A stretch of 14,954 nucleotides of DNA, taken from JAWWPY01 sp964412845. GTDB taxonomy: Bacteria; Actinomycetota; Actinomycetes; Streptosporangiales; Streptosporangiaceae. Of this stretch, positions 1 to 6,953 are shown in pieces. The stretch spans positions 1 to 14,954 of the forward strand of contig CAYPQM010000163.1 in NCBI GenBank assembly GCA_964412845.1, given 5' to 3'. Below the pieces are notes generated by a model. The model had not been told where the DNA came from and searched no databases. It saw nothing but the letters and a program-made list of their open reading frames with translations. Each line of letters opens with the position of its first letter. Within the stretch, counting starts at the first letter, position 1. Position numbers and translations under genes: made by a program.

Positions 1-1224
1 GGTGTACGTGCCGGCCTCGTCCGCGGTGACCAGGTCACCGGTGTGCAGCCAGCCGCCGGTGATCGCGGCGGCGGTCTCCTCCGGCATCCCCCAGTACCCG
101 GGGGTCACGACGGGGTTGCGGAGCAGCAGTTCACCGGTTTCGCCGGGCCCGAGGTCCTGGCCGTCGTCATCCACCACGCGGCCCTCGTTGACGACGCCCA
201 GGGTGGGATGCTGGCGCAGCGTGCCCAGCGTGCCGAACAGGCGGGTGCCGCGGGGCCAGATGAGCCCGTACGGGCTTTCCGACATCGCGTACCCCACGAC
301 AATGCGCAGGCCGAACCGGCGCTCCATCTCCTCCTGGCGCTCCCGGGCCGGGGCCGGGCCGGTGTAACACAGTCGCAGTGGCGTGTCCGCGTCGTCCGGC
401 CGGGGCGGCTGGCGCATGAGGATCTCCAGCATCGCCCCGATGGCGTTGAACTCGGTCGCGCCGTGCCTGCGTGCCGAGTCGAGGAACCCGCTGGCCGAAA
501 ACCGTGGCAGCAAGATCAGCCCGGCCCCGCTGGCCAGTGAGCCCATCACCGAGTAGGCGGGGGCGTTGATGTGGAACAGCGGCAGCGAGGTCATCAGCCG
601 GTCGGCGGCCGTCAGCTCCATCCAGTACGGGAAGCCCGCACCAGCCATCACGTACGCGCGGTGGGTCTGCATGACCAGCTTGGACCGGCCCGTCGTGCCG
701 GAGGTCGGGATGAGGACGGCGAGATCGTCCGCCCGCACCGAGGCGTCCGGCAGGCTCCCGGACCCGGCGCCAGCGCCCGCCCCGTTAGCGGCGGCCCAGC
801 CCGCGGTCAGCTCCGCTGCGTCCAGCACGCCGAGCGGGGGCAGGTCGGCCACCTTGGCCTCAGTCACGAGCGGCCCGAGGTCCCGGTCGGTGATGATCGC
901 CCGCGGCTGCGTCTGCTGGACCAGCCCGGCGAGCTCGGCGGGCGCGCTGCGTGGGTTGACGGACACGGTAACCGCCCCCAGCGCGGCGACGGCCAGCCAG
1001 CAGATCAGATACGGCGGGGTGGTCCGCGCGGTGACCATGACCAGGTCCCGGTGGCGCACCCCGGCATCACGGAGGGCGCGGGCGGTCGCGGCGACCTGTG
1101 CCGCCGCGGCGGAGAACGTCAGCGTCCCCTCGTCCGAGCGCACCCAGACGCCGCCCGGGTCCCGGCTTGCTGCCGCCAGCAGCAGTTCCGGGATCGTCCG
1201 GGGCGAGGCGATCCCGTCAGCCAT
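1..1224 (-). CDS. AMP-binding acyl-CoA synthetase/ligase (partial, C-terminus off window)
   Basis: ANL-superfamily adenylating enzyme that would activate a carboxylic acid as acyl-AMP and then load it on CoA in the cytoplasm. The frame is open from ATG at 1224 to the window edge (408 codons). Visible motifs: P-loop-like A3 motif PTSGTTGRSK at residues 173-182, the FHINAPAYSVMGSL segment at 217-230, the A5-type motif GYAMSES at 311-317, GETGELLLRN at 361-370, and A7-type GWLHTGDL at 391-398. The C-terminal subdomain with the catalytic A10 lysine lies outside the window. It starts 2 nt after the stop of the TetR gene and has only a weak, distant purine stretch upstream, so it is probably translationally coupled to it. 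The overall pattern resembles crotonobetaine/carnitine-CoA ligase-like and medium-chain acyl-CoA ligases, but substrate cannot be told. Family call secure; specificity unknown. Confidence 0.93.
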   Translation of the reverse strand, partial: MADGIASPRTIPELLLAAASRDPGGVWVRSDEGTLTFSAAAAQVAATARALRDAGVRHRDLVMVTARTTPPYLICWLAVAALGAVTVSVNPRSAPAELAGLVQQTQPRAIITDRDLGPLVTEAKVADLPPLGVLDAAELTAGWAAANGAGAGAGSGSLPDASVRADDLAVLIPTSGTTGRSKLVMQTHRAYVMAGAGFPYWMELTAADRLMTSLPLFHINAPAYSVMGSLASGAGLILLPRFSASGFLDSARRHGATEFNAIGAMLEILMRQPPRPDDADTPLRLCYTGPAPARERQEEMERRFGLRIVVGYAMSESPYGLIWPRGTRLFGTLGTLRQHPTLGVVNEGRVVDDDGQDLGPGETGELLLRNPVVTPGYWGMPEETAAAITGGWLHTGDLVTADEAGTYT

Positions 1225-1226
1225 GG

Positions 1227-1856
1227 CTACGACGATACGTCCCCGGCCCGCTTGGGGGGCAGGCCCCGCCGGAGAACCTCCAGGAGATCGTCCAGCACGT
1301 CGTCGGGGACCTGGCCACCCGCCGTCCAGTCGGCCCAGCGCATGCCGAGGAAGTTGCCGATGCCGGTGTACATGAAGGCGATGACCTCCGGGTCATACCG
1401 CGCGTCCACCTCGCCCGCCAGCTGAGCCTGGCGCACGCCGCGGGCGTAGCCCCGCGCCAGGTGCTCGTAGTACTCGCGGAACAGGCCGGGCGCGACGAAC
1501 TCGGACTCCCGCACGATGCGGTCCATCCACGGGCGGCGGGACAGCATGTCAAAGAACGCGCGGAACGACGCCCGCTCGATATCGCGCTGCCCGTCGCCGG
1601 CCTGCTCGATGGCCTCCTTCATGGCCATCCGGAGATCGGCGTTGATCCGCCGGACGACCGCCGCGAAGATCTCCGCTTTCGAGCCGAAGTGGGCGTAGAA
1701 GCTGCCGGTCGCCATGCCGGCCCGGGCATAGATGCCGGCCACCGACGTCCGCTGGTAACTCCGCTCGCCGAACAGCCGCTCGGCGGCACCGAGCAGCCGC
1801 TCGGCCGGTGGCCGGTCATCGCCTGCCGCGAACCTGCGGCTGGCTGCGACAGTCAC
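1227..1856 (-). CDS. TetR-family transcriptional regulator
   Basis: One-component ligand-responsive DNA-binding repressor of the TetR family, 209 aa from the chosen GTG start. The N-terminal helix-turn-helix lies at about residues 20-66 and shows the typical AERLLGAAERLFGE lead-in, TSVAGIYARAGMATGSFYAHF recognition region and the KAEIFAAVV helix. The C-terminal ligand/dimerisation domain follows. I chose GTG 1856 because the minus strand reads GGACGGAG 8 nt before it and it gives a normal family length. An upstream GTG at 1952 would add 32 non-conserved residues and run through a perfect inverted repeat. An 8-bp palindrome, GAGTACTC, overlaps the ribosome site (1860-1867) and might serve autoregulation; this is inference. 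It lies between a solute-binding-protein gene and an acyl-CoA ligase, so it probably controls this uptake/activation locus. Confidence 0.9.
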   Translation of the reverse strand: MTVAASRRFAAGDDRPPAERLLGAAERLFGERSYQRTSVAGIYARAGMATGSFYAHFGSKAEIFAAVVRRINADLRMAMKEAIEQAGDGQRDIERASFRAFFDMLSRRPWMDRIVRESEFVAPGLFREYYEHLARGYARGVRQAQLAGEVDARYDPEVIAFMYTGIGNFLGMRWADWTAGGQVPDDVLDDLLEVLRRGLPPKRAGDVSS

Positions 1857-1865
1857 GCTGAGTAC

Positions 1866-1873
1866 TCCGTCCT
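1866..1873 (-). promoter_or_regulatory. Ribosome binding site deciding the TetR start
   Basis: The minus strand reads GGACGGAG, followed by 8 nt and a GTG at 1856. No comparable purine tract precedes the alternative GTG at 1952. This supports the shorter 209-aa TetR product. Confidence 0.6.
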
Positions 1874-1918
1874 GGATTCTGAGCAGGCGAGCGGCGGCCG
1901 GTCCCGCGTCGCCGGCGA

Positions 1919-1950
1919 GCCGGCCGCCCGTGGGTCCACGGGCGGCCGGC
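1919..1950 (-). terminator. Perfect 15-bp inverted repeat after the binding-protein gene
   Basis: Two 15-nt arms, gccggccgcccgtgg and its exact complement, are separated by only 2 nt (gt). The element begins 9 nt past the stop codon of the solute-binding-protein gene. It would form a very stable GC hairpin in RNA. There is no T-run after it, as is common for actinobacterial terminators. It could end or attenuate transcription between the transporter genes and the TetR/ligase genes; a protein-binding palindrome is the alternative. Confidence 0.6.
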
Positions 1951-1959
1951 ACTCCGTGA

Positions 1960-3303
1960 TCAGGGCGACGGTATCCCGCTGGCCGGGGCCGCCGGCTGCG
2001 CCGCGGTGAAGCTCGTCACCGCTCCGGTCGGGGTGGTGTCGGTCACCAGGGTCGGGCCGGCCGGCACCAGGGCGCCGTTCTTGACGACGGCCATGTAGGC
2101 GCCCGTGATGCCGTCATGGTTGGACGCCGAGTAGGCGTACGGCGCCACGGAGACCCCCTGCGGCAGCCCGCTGTTGATCGCGCTGACCAGGTCCTGCCTG
2201 GTCGGGTTGCGCCCGGCCTTGAACATGGCCTGGACGAACGTGTAGCCGACCGCGAGGCCGTAGGCCACGTTGCCGTCCAGCGGCAGCTTCGGGATGTACT
2301 GGGTGTGGATCTTCTGGAACAGCTGAATCCAGGTGTTGCTGGTGCTGCCGAGTGAGGGCAGGTAGCCATCGGTGATGATGCCCTGGGTCAGGGAGTTGCC
2401 GAAGCCCGCCGTTTTGTTCTTCGCGAACGACGCGAGCAGCCCGGCCAGGGTGATCGGGTCGGAGCCCACGTCGCTGACCACGAGCTGCGGGTTGAAGCTG
2501 AGCTTCAGGCTGGTGAGCTTCAGCAGTGCGGTGAAGGCGGGGACTGAGAACGACACGACGACCTGAGCTCCGGCCGCCTTCAGCGCTGTCACCTGCGGCG
2601 CGACGTTGGTCACCGCCGGATTGTAGCTCTCGCTGGCCACGACCTGGGACTTCGGGATCTCGTAGTTGAGGCCCTTGACGCCGTCCTGGCCGAACTCGTC
2701 GTCCTGGTAGAAGTAGCCGATCTTCTTGCCCTTGAAGTGCTGCTTGATGTAGTTGCCCAGGATCTTGCCCTCGCGGACGTAGTCGAGCTGCCAGCCGGAC
2801 GTGTCGGGCAATTTCGCCGTGTCGTTCCAGCATTCGCAGCCGGAGGCGACGAACACGTCGGGCACCTTCTGCGTGTTCAGGTACGGCGCGACCGCGAGAT
2901 GGGTAGGCGTGCCCAGGCCGTTGAAGATGGCGTAGACGTTGTCCTGCAGCACTAGCTGGTGCACGACGGTCGAGGTGATGGTCGGGTTGTACTGGTCGTT
3001 CAGATACTTATAGATGATCTTGCGCCCGTAGATCCCGCCATGCGCGTTGACGTAGTCGAAGTAGGCGGTGGATGCAGGTGCGATCTCGTCGTACCCGGGC
3101 GCGGCGACACCGGTGAGCGGCTGGTGGCTGCCGATGGTGATCGTGGTCGCGGTGATGCCCGGCGCGGATGCCGTGAGGGCAGTTGCCGAGGACGAGGCCG
3201 AGGATGAGCCTGAGCTGCCGCCCGAGCTGCAGGCGGCGACCACCATGGCCGTGGCGGCGATTCCGGCGACGGCCGCCAGGTTCACCCGGCGTGATCTTTT
3301 CAT
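1960..3303 (-). CDS. ABC transporter solute-binding lipoprotein, branched-chain amino acid type
   Basis: Extracytoplasmic, membrane-anchored receptor of a HAAT/Liv-type ABC importer (Peripla_BP_6-like, type I fold), 447 aa. The N-terminus has a KRSRR basic stretch, a hydrophobic core and a lipobox VVAAC with the lipidated cysteine at 25, followed by a Ser/Gly/Ala linker to about residue 45. The mature domain starts with TITIGSHQPLTG (53-64). FVASGCECWND (151-161) replaces the usual ASG region of the family and carries an unusual CxC pair (C156, C158). GWQLDYVREGKILGNYI (170-186) is also family-typical. GAAGAAGG precedes the ATG by 6 nt. The ATG overlaps the stop of livM by 4 nt (ATGA). The C-terminal tail is Pro/Ala-rich. 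Being last of the five transporter genes is consistent with coupled expression. The ligand is unknown: amino acids, amides, urea and aromatic or other organic acids are all handled by this family. Confidence 0.92.
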   Translation of the reverse strand: MKRSRRVNLAAVAGIAATAMVVAACSSGGSSGSSSASSSATALTASAPGITATTITIGSHQPLTGVAAPGYDEIAPASTAYFDYVNAHGGIYGRKIIYKYLNDQYNPTITSTVVHQLVLQDNVYAIFNGLGTPTHLAVAPYLNTQKVPDVFVASGCECWNDTAKLPDTSGWQLDYVREGKILGNYIKQHFKGKKIGYFYQDDEFGQDGVKGLNYEIPKSQVVASESYNPAVTNVAPQVTALKAAGAQVVVSFSVPAFTALLKLTSLKLSFNPQLVVSDVGSDPITLAGLLASFAKNKTAGFGNSLTQGIITDGYLPSLGSTSNTWIQLFQKIHTQYIPKLPLDGNVAYGLAVGYTFVQAMFKAGRNPTRQDLVSAINSGLPQGVSVAPYAYSASNHDGITGAYMAVVKNGALVPAGPTLVTDTTPTGAVTSFTAAQPAAPASGIPSP

Positions 3304-4352
3304 ATGATGCCTTCTTCCTGGTGTTCACTGGCCGGCCCGCGCCGGCGCAATGCGGTGAATGGCCCACCTGCGGCGGGCGCGGCGGGCCCGAACAGCCGGC
3401 GCAGGCCGCCCTGGATACCCGCGGGGAAGACGAGCATGACGACGATGAGAACAACCCCGTAGGCGGCGATCGGGACGCTGGAGCTCGCCGCCCCGGACAG
3501 GCCGTGGCTGGCCGCCACATTGGTCAGGTAACTGGGCACCAGGACCAGGACCAGGCTGCCCCAGAGGGCCCCGGCCAGGCTGCCGAGGCCGCCGACCACC
3601 GCCGCGGTGAGCAGCGCGATGGACAGCGCGAGCGTGTAGGCGCCCGGGGCGACGATTCCCGAGACGACGGCGAGCAGGGCGCCGGACAGGCCCGCACAGG
3701 CGGCGCTCACCACGAACGCGAGAACCTGCAGCCGGGCCACGTTCAGGCCGGCCAGGGACGCGGCCACCTCGTCGTCCCGCACCGCCCGCCAGCTGCGGCC
3801 GACTCTGCTGCGGCTGAGGTTGGCCAGCAGCACCAGGGCGATCAGCGCCACCGCGCAGGTAAGCCAGGCCAGCCAGCGGGTGGGCGGGAAGCTGGCGCCG
3901 AGGAAGGCAGGCGTCGTGATCGTCACGCCGAGCCCCTGGTCGCCCCCGAATACGCTGGTGTACTGGTCCGCCACTGACGGCAGGGCGACCGCCAGCATCA
4001 GCGTGGCCCCGGCCAGGTACGGGCCGCGCAGCCGGGCCGCGGCGACTCCGAAGATCGCGCCGGCCAGGGCGGCCACGACGGCGCTCGCCGCCAGGACCAG
4101 CTCGATGGGCCAGCCCAGGTGCAGCAGCAGCAGCGCCGAGGCATAGGCGCCGATCGCCATGAAGGCACCGTTGCCGATCGAGATCTGGCCGCTCAGCCCG
4201 ATCAGCACGGTGAGCCCGGCCACCGCGACGACGTACGCGGCGACCTCGGCCAGCTGGTAGTCGCGGTAGGGGGCAAGCTTGACGGACAGCACCGCGATGA
4301 CCAGGGCGATGACCAGCGCGGCGGCCAGATGGCGGGCGAGGGTCATGATCAC
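3300..4352 (-). CDS. livM: Branched-chain amino acid-type ABC transporter permease LivM
   Basis: Membrane-spanning permease half of a Liv/HAAT importer, 350 aa, mostly hydrophobic with about nine to ten predicted helices. Diagnostic LivM sequence includes GLSGQISIGNGAFMAIGAY (52-70) and the cytoplasmic EAA-type coupling loop GRSWRAVRDDEVAASLAGL (about 186-204), which contacts the ATPases. A Gly-rich AAVVGGLGSLAGALWG segment follows in the C-terminal half. The start is GTG 4352, overlapping the livH stop as GTGA; an in-frame ATG at 4346 is an alternative. The stop overlaps the ATG of the binding-protein gene. The C-terminal 35 residues after FPAGIQGGLRRLFGP are hydrophilic and Pro/Ala/Arg-rich. 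It pairs with LivH to form the translocation path. Confidence 0.95.
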   Translation of the reverse strand: MIMTLARHLAAALVIALVIAVLSVKLAPYRDYQLAEVAAYVVAVAGLTVLIGLSGQISIGNGAFMAIGAYASALLLLHLGWPIELVLAASAVVAALAGAIFGVAAARLRGPYLAGATLMLAVALPSVADQYTSVFGGDQGLGVTITTPAFLGASFPPTRWLAWLTCAVALIALVLLANLSRSRVGRSWRAVRDDEVAASLAGLNVARLQVLAFVVSAACAGLSGALLAVVSGIVAPGAYTLALSIALLTAAVVGGLGSLAGALWGSLVLVLVPSYLTNVAASHGLSGAASSSVPIAAYGVVLIVVMLVFPAGIQGGLRRLFGPAAPAAGGPFTALRRRGPASEHQEEGII

Positions 4353-5206
4353 ACCCTCCGGCTGGCTGCGGCCGAGAACAGGCCGGTCGGCCGGATCATC
4401 AGGACCAGCGCGAGCACCACCAGGCCGTAGACCAGCACCAGGTCGCTGCCCAGGTAGCCGCCGGCGTAGCTGAGCACAACGCCGAGCAGCACCCCGCCGG
4501 CGACGGCACCAACCGGGCTGTCCAGCCCGCCGATCACCGCGGCGGTGAAGCCCAGGACGAAGATCGAGTCCATGCTGTTCGGGTAGAGGAACGTGGACGG
4601 CGTGACCAGCACCCCGGCCAGCGCGCAGCCGAGGGTCAGCACCCGGCCGATCCTGACCCCGAGCAGCCGCGCGACGCCGGGGCTGAACGCCGTCGCGCGC
4701 AGCCGCAGGCCCACCGACGTGAACCGGAACACCAGGGCCAGCGCCAGCGCCGCGCCGAGCACGGCGGCGGCGGTGAACGCGTCGCTGCTGGAGATGCCGA
4801 GCGCGACGCTCCCGATCTTCAGCCCGGTGACCGAGAAGGCCGAAGGGAACGAGCGGAACTGGCCGCCGTAGATGATCCCGGCCAGCCCTTCAAGGAAGAT
4901 GAGCAGGCCGATCGTCACAATCACCGAGTTCAGCGGCGACTTGCCCTCGGTGGACCGGACGACCGTGCGCTCAAGGATCGCGCCGAGCACCAGCCCCGAG
5001 GCCAGGGCCACGGCGAAGCCCGCCCAGTAATTCCCGGTGTGCCTGATGACGAGCCACGCGACATAGGTGGTGAACATCGCCATCCCGCCCTGGGAGTAGT
5101 TCAGGACCCGGGTGCCCCTCCAGATCAGCACGAGCGACAGTGCTATCGCGGCGTAGATCATGCCGACGCCGATCCCGCCGAGGGTGAACTCGAGGAACTC
5201 CTGCAT
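4349..5206 (-). CDS. livH: Branched-chain amino acid-type ABC transporter permease LivH
   Basis: Partner permease of LivM, 285 aa, with about eight predicted transmembrane helices. It shows the LivH-typical opening GGIGVGMIYAAIALSLVLIWRGT (10-32), the LNYSQGGMAMFTTYVAW stretch (35-51), and the late AAVIGGLDSPVGAVAGGVLLG segment matching the LivH/LivM EAA region. The start is ATG 5206, preceded by the strong site GGGGAGG, which overlaps the livF stop region; 11 nt separate the two genes. Its stop overlaps the livM start by 4 nt. Gene order and couplings place it in the same transcript as livG-livF-livM and the binding protein. Confidence 0.95.
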   Translation of the reverse strand: MQEFLEFTLGGIGVGMIYAAIALSLVLIWRGTRVLNYSQGGMAMFTTYVAWLVIRHTGNYWAGFAVALASGLVLGAILERTVVRSTEGKSPLNSVIVTIGLLIFLEGLAGIIYGGQFRSFPSAFSVTGLKIGSVALGISSSDAFTAAAVLGAALALALVFRFTSVGLRLRATAFSPGVARLLGVRIGRVLTLGCALAGVLVTPSTFLYPNSMDSIFVLGFTAAVIGGLDSPVGAVAGGVLLGVVLSYAGGYLGSDLVLVYGLVVLALVLMIRPTGLFSAAASRRV

Positions 5207-5217
5207 GCCCGCCTCCC

Positions 5218-5940
5218 CTAAAAGCCCAGATAGTGACGGCGCAGCGCGACATCCGCCGCGAGCGCGGCCGCGTCGTCCTCGGCCACCACCTGGCCGAGGT
5301 TCAGCACCAGGCCCTTGTCGGCGATGTCCAGGGCACTGCGCGCGTTCTGCTCGACCAGCAGGACGGTGAGCCCCGCTTCATCGCGCAACTGCCGCACCAG
5401 GCCCATGACCTGCGCGACCATCCTGGGGGCCAGGCCCAGCGACGGCTCGTCCAGCAGCAGCACCCGTGGCGCCGCCATCAGCGCCCGGGCGATCACCAGG
5501 ATCTGCCGCTCGCCGCCGGACAGCGTGCCCGCCGCGCGCCGCCTCCGCTCGGACAGCACCGGGAACCGCCGGTAAGCATCGCTCAGCGCGGCCGACCGGG
5601 CCGCGGAACCGCGCCGCGGCAGCGCGCCCAGCCGCAGGTTCTCCTCCACGGTGAGCTCGGTGATCACTCCCTGCCCCTCGGGCACGTGCGCTAGGCCCGC
5701 CCGGGCGATGTCCTCGGGCTTGCGGCGGGCCAGGTTCGTGCCGTCGATGAGAACCTGTCCCTGCCGGGGCCGGATCAGGCCGCTGATCGCGCGCAGCAGC
5801 GTGGTCTTGCCGGCCCCGTTCGCGCCGAGCACCGCGGTGATCGATGCTGGCCGGGCCGAGACCGAGACCCCGTCGAGCACCAGGACCCCGCCGTACCCGG
5901 CGACCATCCCCTCGACGGCCAGCGCCGCCCCGTCAGCCAT
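5218..5940 (-). CDS. livF: ABC transporter ATP-binding protein LivF
   Basis: One of the two cytoplasmic ATPases driving the Liv-type importer, 240 aa. Walker A GANGAGKT at 39-46, Q-loop glutamine in PEGQGV (Q90), ABC signature LSGGERQ at 140-146, Walker B LLLDEP at 161-166, and LLVEQNA at 194-200, where LivF proteins carry this sequence in the switch (H-loop) region. I chose ATG 5940 because GAGGAGGGG lies 7 nt upstream and the conserved fold starts directly after; GTG 5988 would add 16 Arg-rich residues lying inside the end of livG. The ATG overlaps the livG stop by 8 nt, so translation is probably coupled. Length and motifs are normal for the family. Confidence 0.95.
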   Translation of the reverse strand: MADGAALAVEGMVAGYGGVLVLDGVSVSARPASITAVLGANGAGKTTLLRAISGLIRPRQGQVLIDGTNLARRKPEDIARAGLAHVPEGQGVITELTVEENLRLGALPRRGSAARSAALSDAYRRFPVLSERRRRAAGTLSGGERQILVIARALMAAPRVLLLDEPSLGLAPRMVAQVMGLVRQLRDEAGLTVLLVEQNARSALDIADKGLVLNLGQVVAEDDAAALAADVALRRHYLGF

Positions 5941-6808
5941 CGCCCGGCCCCTCCTCGCGCTCAGCCGCGCCACCCGGGGCCGCGCCACCCGGGGCCGCGC
6001 TGATCTCGGCTCCCAGGTACGCCGCGGTCACCGCAGGATCCGCCTGCACCTGCTCCGGCGTTCCGGCTGCGATCAGCTTGCCGAAATCCAGCACGAAGAT
6101 CGTGTCGCAGACCGACATCATCAGGTCCATCCGGTGCTCGATCACCACCACGCAGGTATCCGCGGCGAGCCCGGAGATCATCTCGCCGAGCTCGGGCAGC
6201 TCGGTCTCGGACAGGCCGCTGGCCGGCTCATCGAGCAGCAGCAGGCGGGGCCGCCCGACCAGGGCACGGGCCAGCGCGACCCGCTTCCGGAGGCCGTACG
6301 CCAGCGTCTCGGGCATCTCCTCAGCCAGGTCCGCGGCATTCACCCGGGCCAGTGCCGCCGTCGCCTGCTCCCGCAGCCGCCGTTCGTCCCGGTCCGATCT
6401 GGGCAAGCCCAGCAGCGCGGGCCAGAACCCGGCCCGCGCCTGGGACGTCGCGCCGACCATGACGTTCTCCAGGACCGAGAGGCCACGGAACAGGCCGACT
6501 CCCTGCATGGTGCGGGCGACCCCCAGGCCGGCCAGTCGGTGCGGCCTGAGCCCGGTGAGATCCTGCCCGCCGAAGCGGATCGCGCCCGACTGCGGCCTGA
6601 CGAAGCCGCACGCCGCATTGAGCAGCGTCGTCTTCCCCGCTCCGTTCGGGCCGATGATCCCGGTGACCTGGCCGGCCCGGGCCGCGAACGAGACATCGTC
6701 CAGCGCGGTCAGGCCGCCAAAGCGGACCGTGACGCCGTGCACCTCGAGCACCCCGGGCCCGGCCCCCGCCGACGCTGGCGGAGGGGCGTTCGATGAACCA
6801 TCATTCAC
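5933..6808 (-). CDS. livG: ABC transporter ATP-binding protein LivG
   Basis: Second cytoplasmic ATPase of the Liv-type importer and first gene of the cluster, 291 aa. Walker A GPNGAGKT at 53-60, Q-loop RTMQGVGLF (Q102), the degenerate signature LAYGLRKRVALARAL (169-183) usual for LivG in place of LSGGQ, Walker B LLLDEP at 189-194, and H225 in VIEHRMD. The tail AAYLGAEI is LivG-like. The last 20 residues hold a tandem AAPGG repeat encoded by a duplicated 15-bp unit. Start GTG 6808 has no ideal ribosome site; AGGA lies 12 nt upstream inside a small dyad. The 19 residues before GVLEVHG are not conserved, so a GTG at residue 20 is possible. Confidence 0.93.
   Translation of the reverse strand: MNDGSSNAPPPASAGAGPGVLEVHGVTVRFGGLTALDDVSFAARAGQVTGIIGPNGAGKTTLLNAACGFVRPQSGAIRFGGQDLTGLRPHRLAGLGVARTMQGVGLFRGLSVLENVMVGATSQARAGFWPALLGLPRSDRDERRLREQATAALARVNAADLAEEMPETLAYGLRKRVALARALVGRPRLLLLDEPASGLSETELPELGEMISGLAADTCVVVIEHRMDLMMSVCDTIFVLDFGKLIAAGTPEQVQADPAVTAAYLGAEISAAPGGAAPGGAAEREEGPGDG
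5948..5956 (-). promoter_or_regulatory. Ribosome binding site deciding the livF start
   Basis: The minus strand reads GAGGAGGGG, followed by 7 nt and ATG 5940. It lies inside the last codons of livG and supports the 240-aa LivF over the longer 256-aa reading. Confidence 0.7.
5971..6000. repeat. 15-bp tandem duplication inside livG
   Basis: The unit cacccggggccgcgc occurs twice head to tail with no mismatch. It is in frame and encodes the doubled AAPGG motif near the LivG C-terminus, outside the catalytic core. Replication slippage is the simple explanation. Confidence 0.85.
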
Positions 6809-6932
6809 CAGGAAAGTCCTGATCAGTTAGGCGACTCTGCCAGATTATGAACCCTGATTCAAGGGCAGGACCAAGCCGCCGGCAAGGCCCGTAGCACCAC
6901 TTGGTGCCGATTCGTGATTAAACCGAGATCAC
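6809..6932 (-). promoter_or_regulatory. Upstream region of the liv cluster with several dyads
   Basis: This is most of the 145-nt gap between the epimerase stop and livG. It holds four short inverted repeats: CAGGA-AAG-TCCTG at 6809-6821, next to the livG start; TGAA-N6-TTCA at 6848-6861; GCACCA-CT-TGGTGC at 6894-6907; and GTGAT-N9-ATCAC at 6914-6932. On the minus strand CATAAT (a 5/6 match to TATAAT) sits near 6842-6848, without a clear -35 at normal spacing. The 6848-6861 dyad overlaps this box, so it is the best operator candidate, possibly for the TetR protein of the same locus. The dyad nearest the epimerase could instead help end that transcript. This is inference from position and symmetry only. 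Confidence 0.4.
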
Positions 6933-6953
6933 CGGCGCGCGGCGCCCGACGGC

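Noticed and set aside
1227..1952. Longer 241-aa TetR product from GTG 1952
   Set aside because: The extra 32 residues are not family-like, the start lies on the edge of a perfect hairpin, and a better ribosome site precedes GTG 1856.
43..2009. Long plus-strand reading frames opposite the ligase and TetR genes (for example 566-1375 and 1098-2009)
   Set aside because: Compositions are Arg/Pro/Ala-rich without domains, and they lie antisense to genes with clear family motifs. High GC makes such open frames common.
5651..6830. Plus-strand open frames of 381 and 328 codons over livF/livG
   Set aside because: They are mirror images of two ABC ATPase genes with intact Walker and signature motifs; the antisense products show no fold-like pattern.
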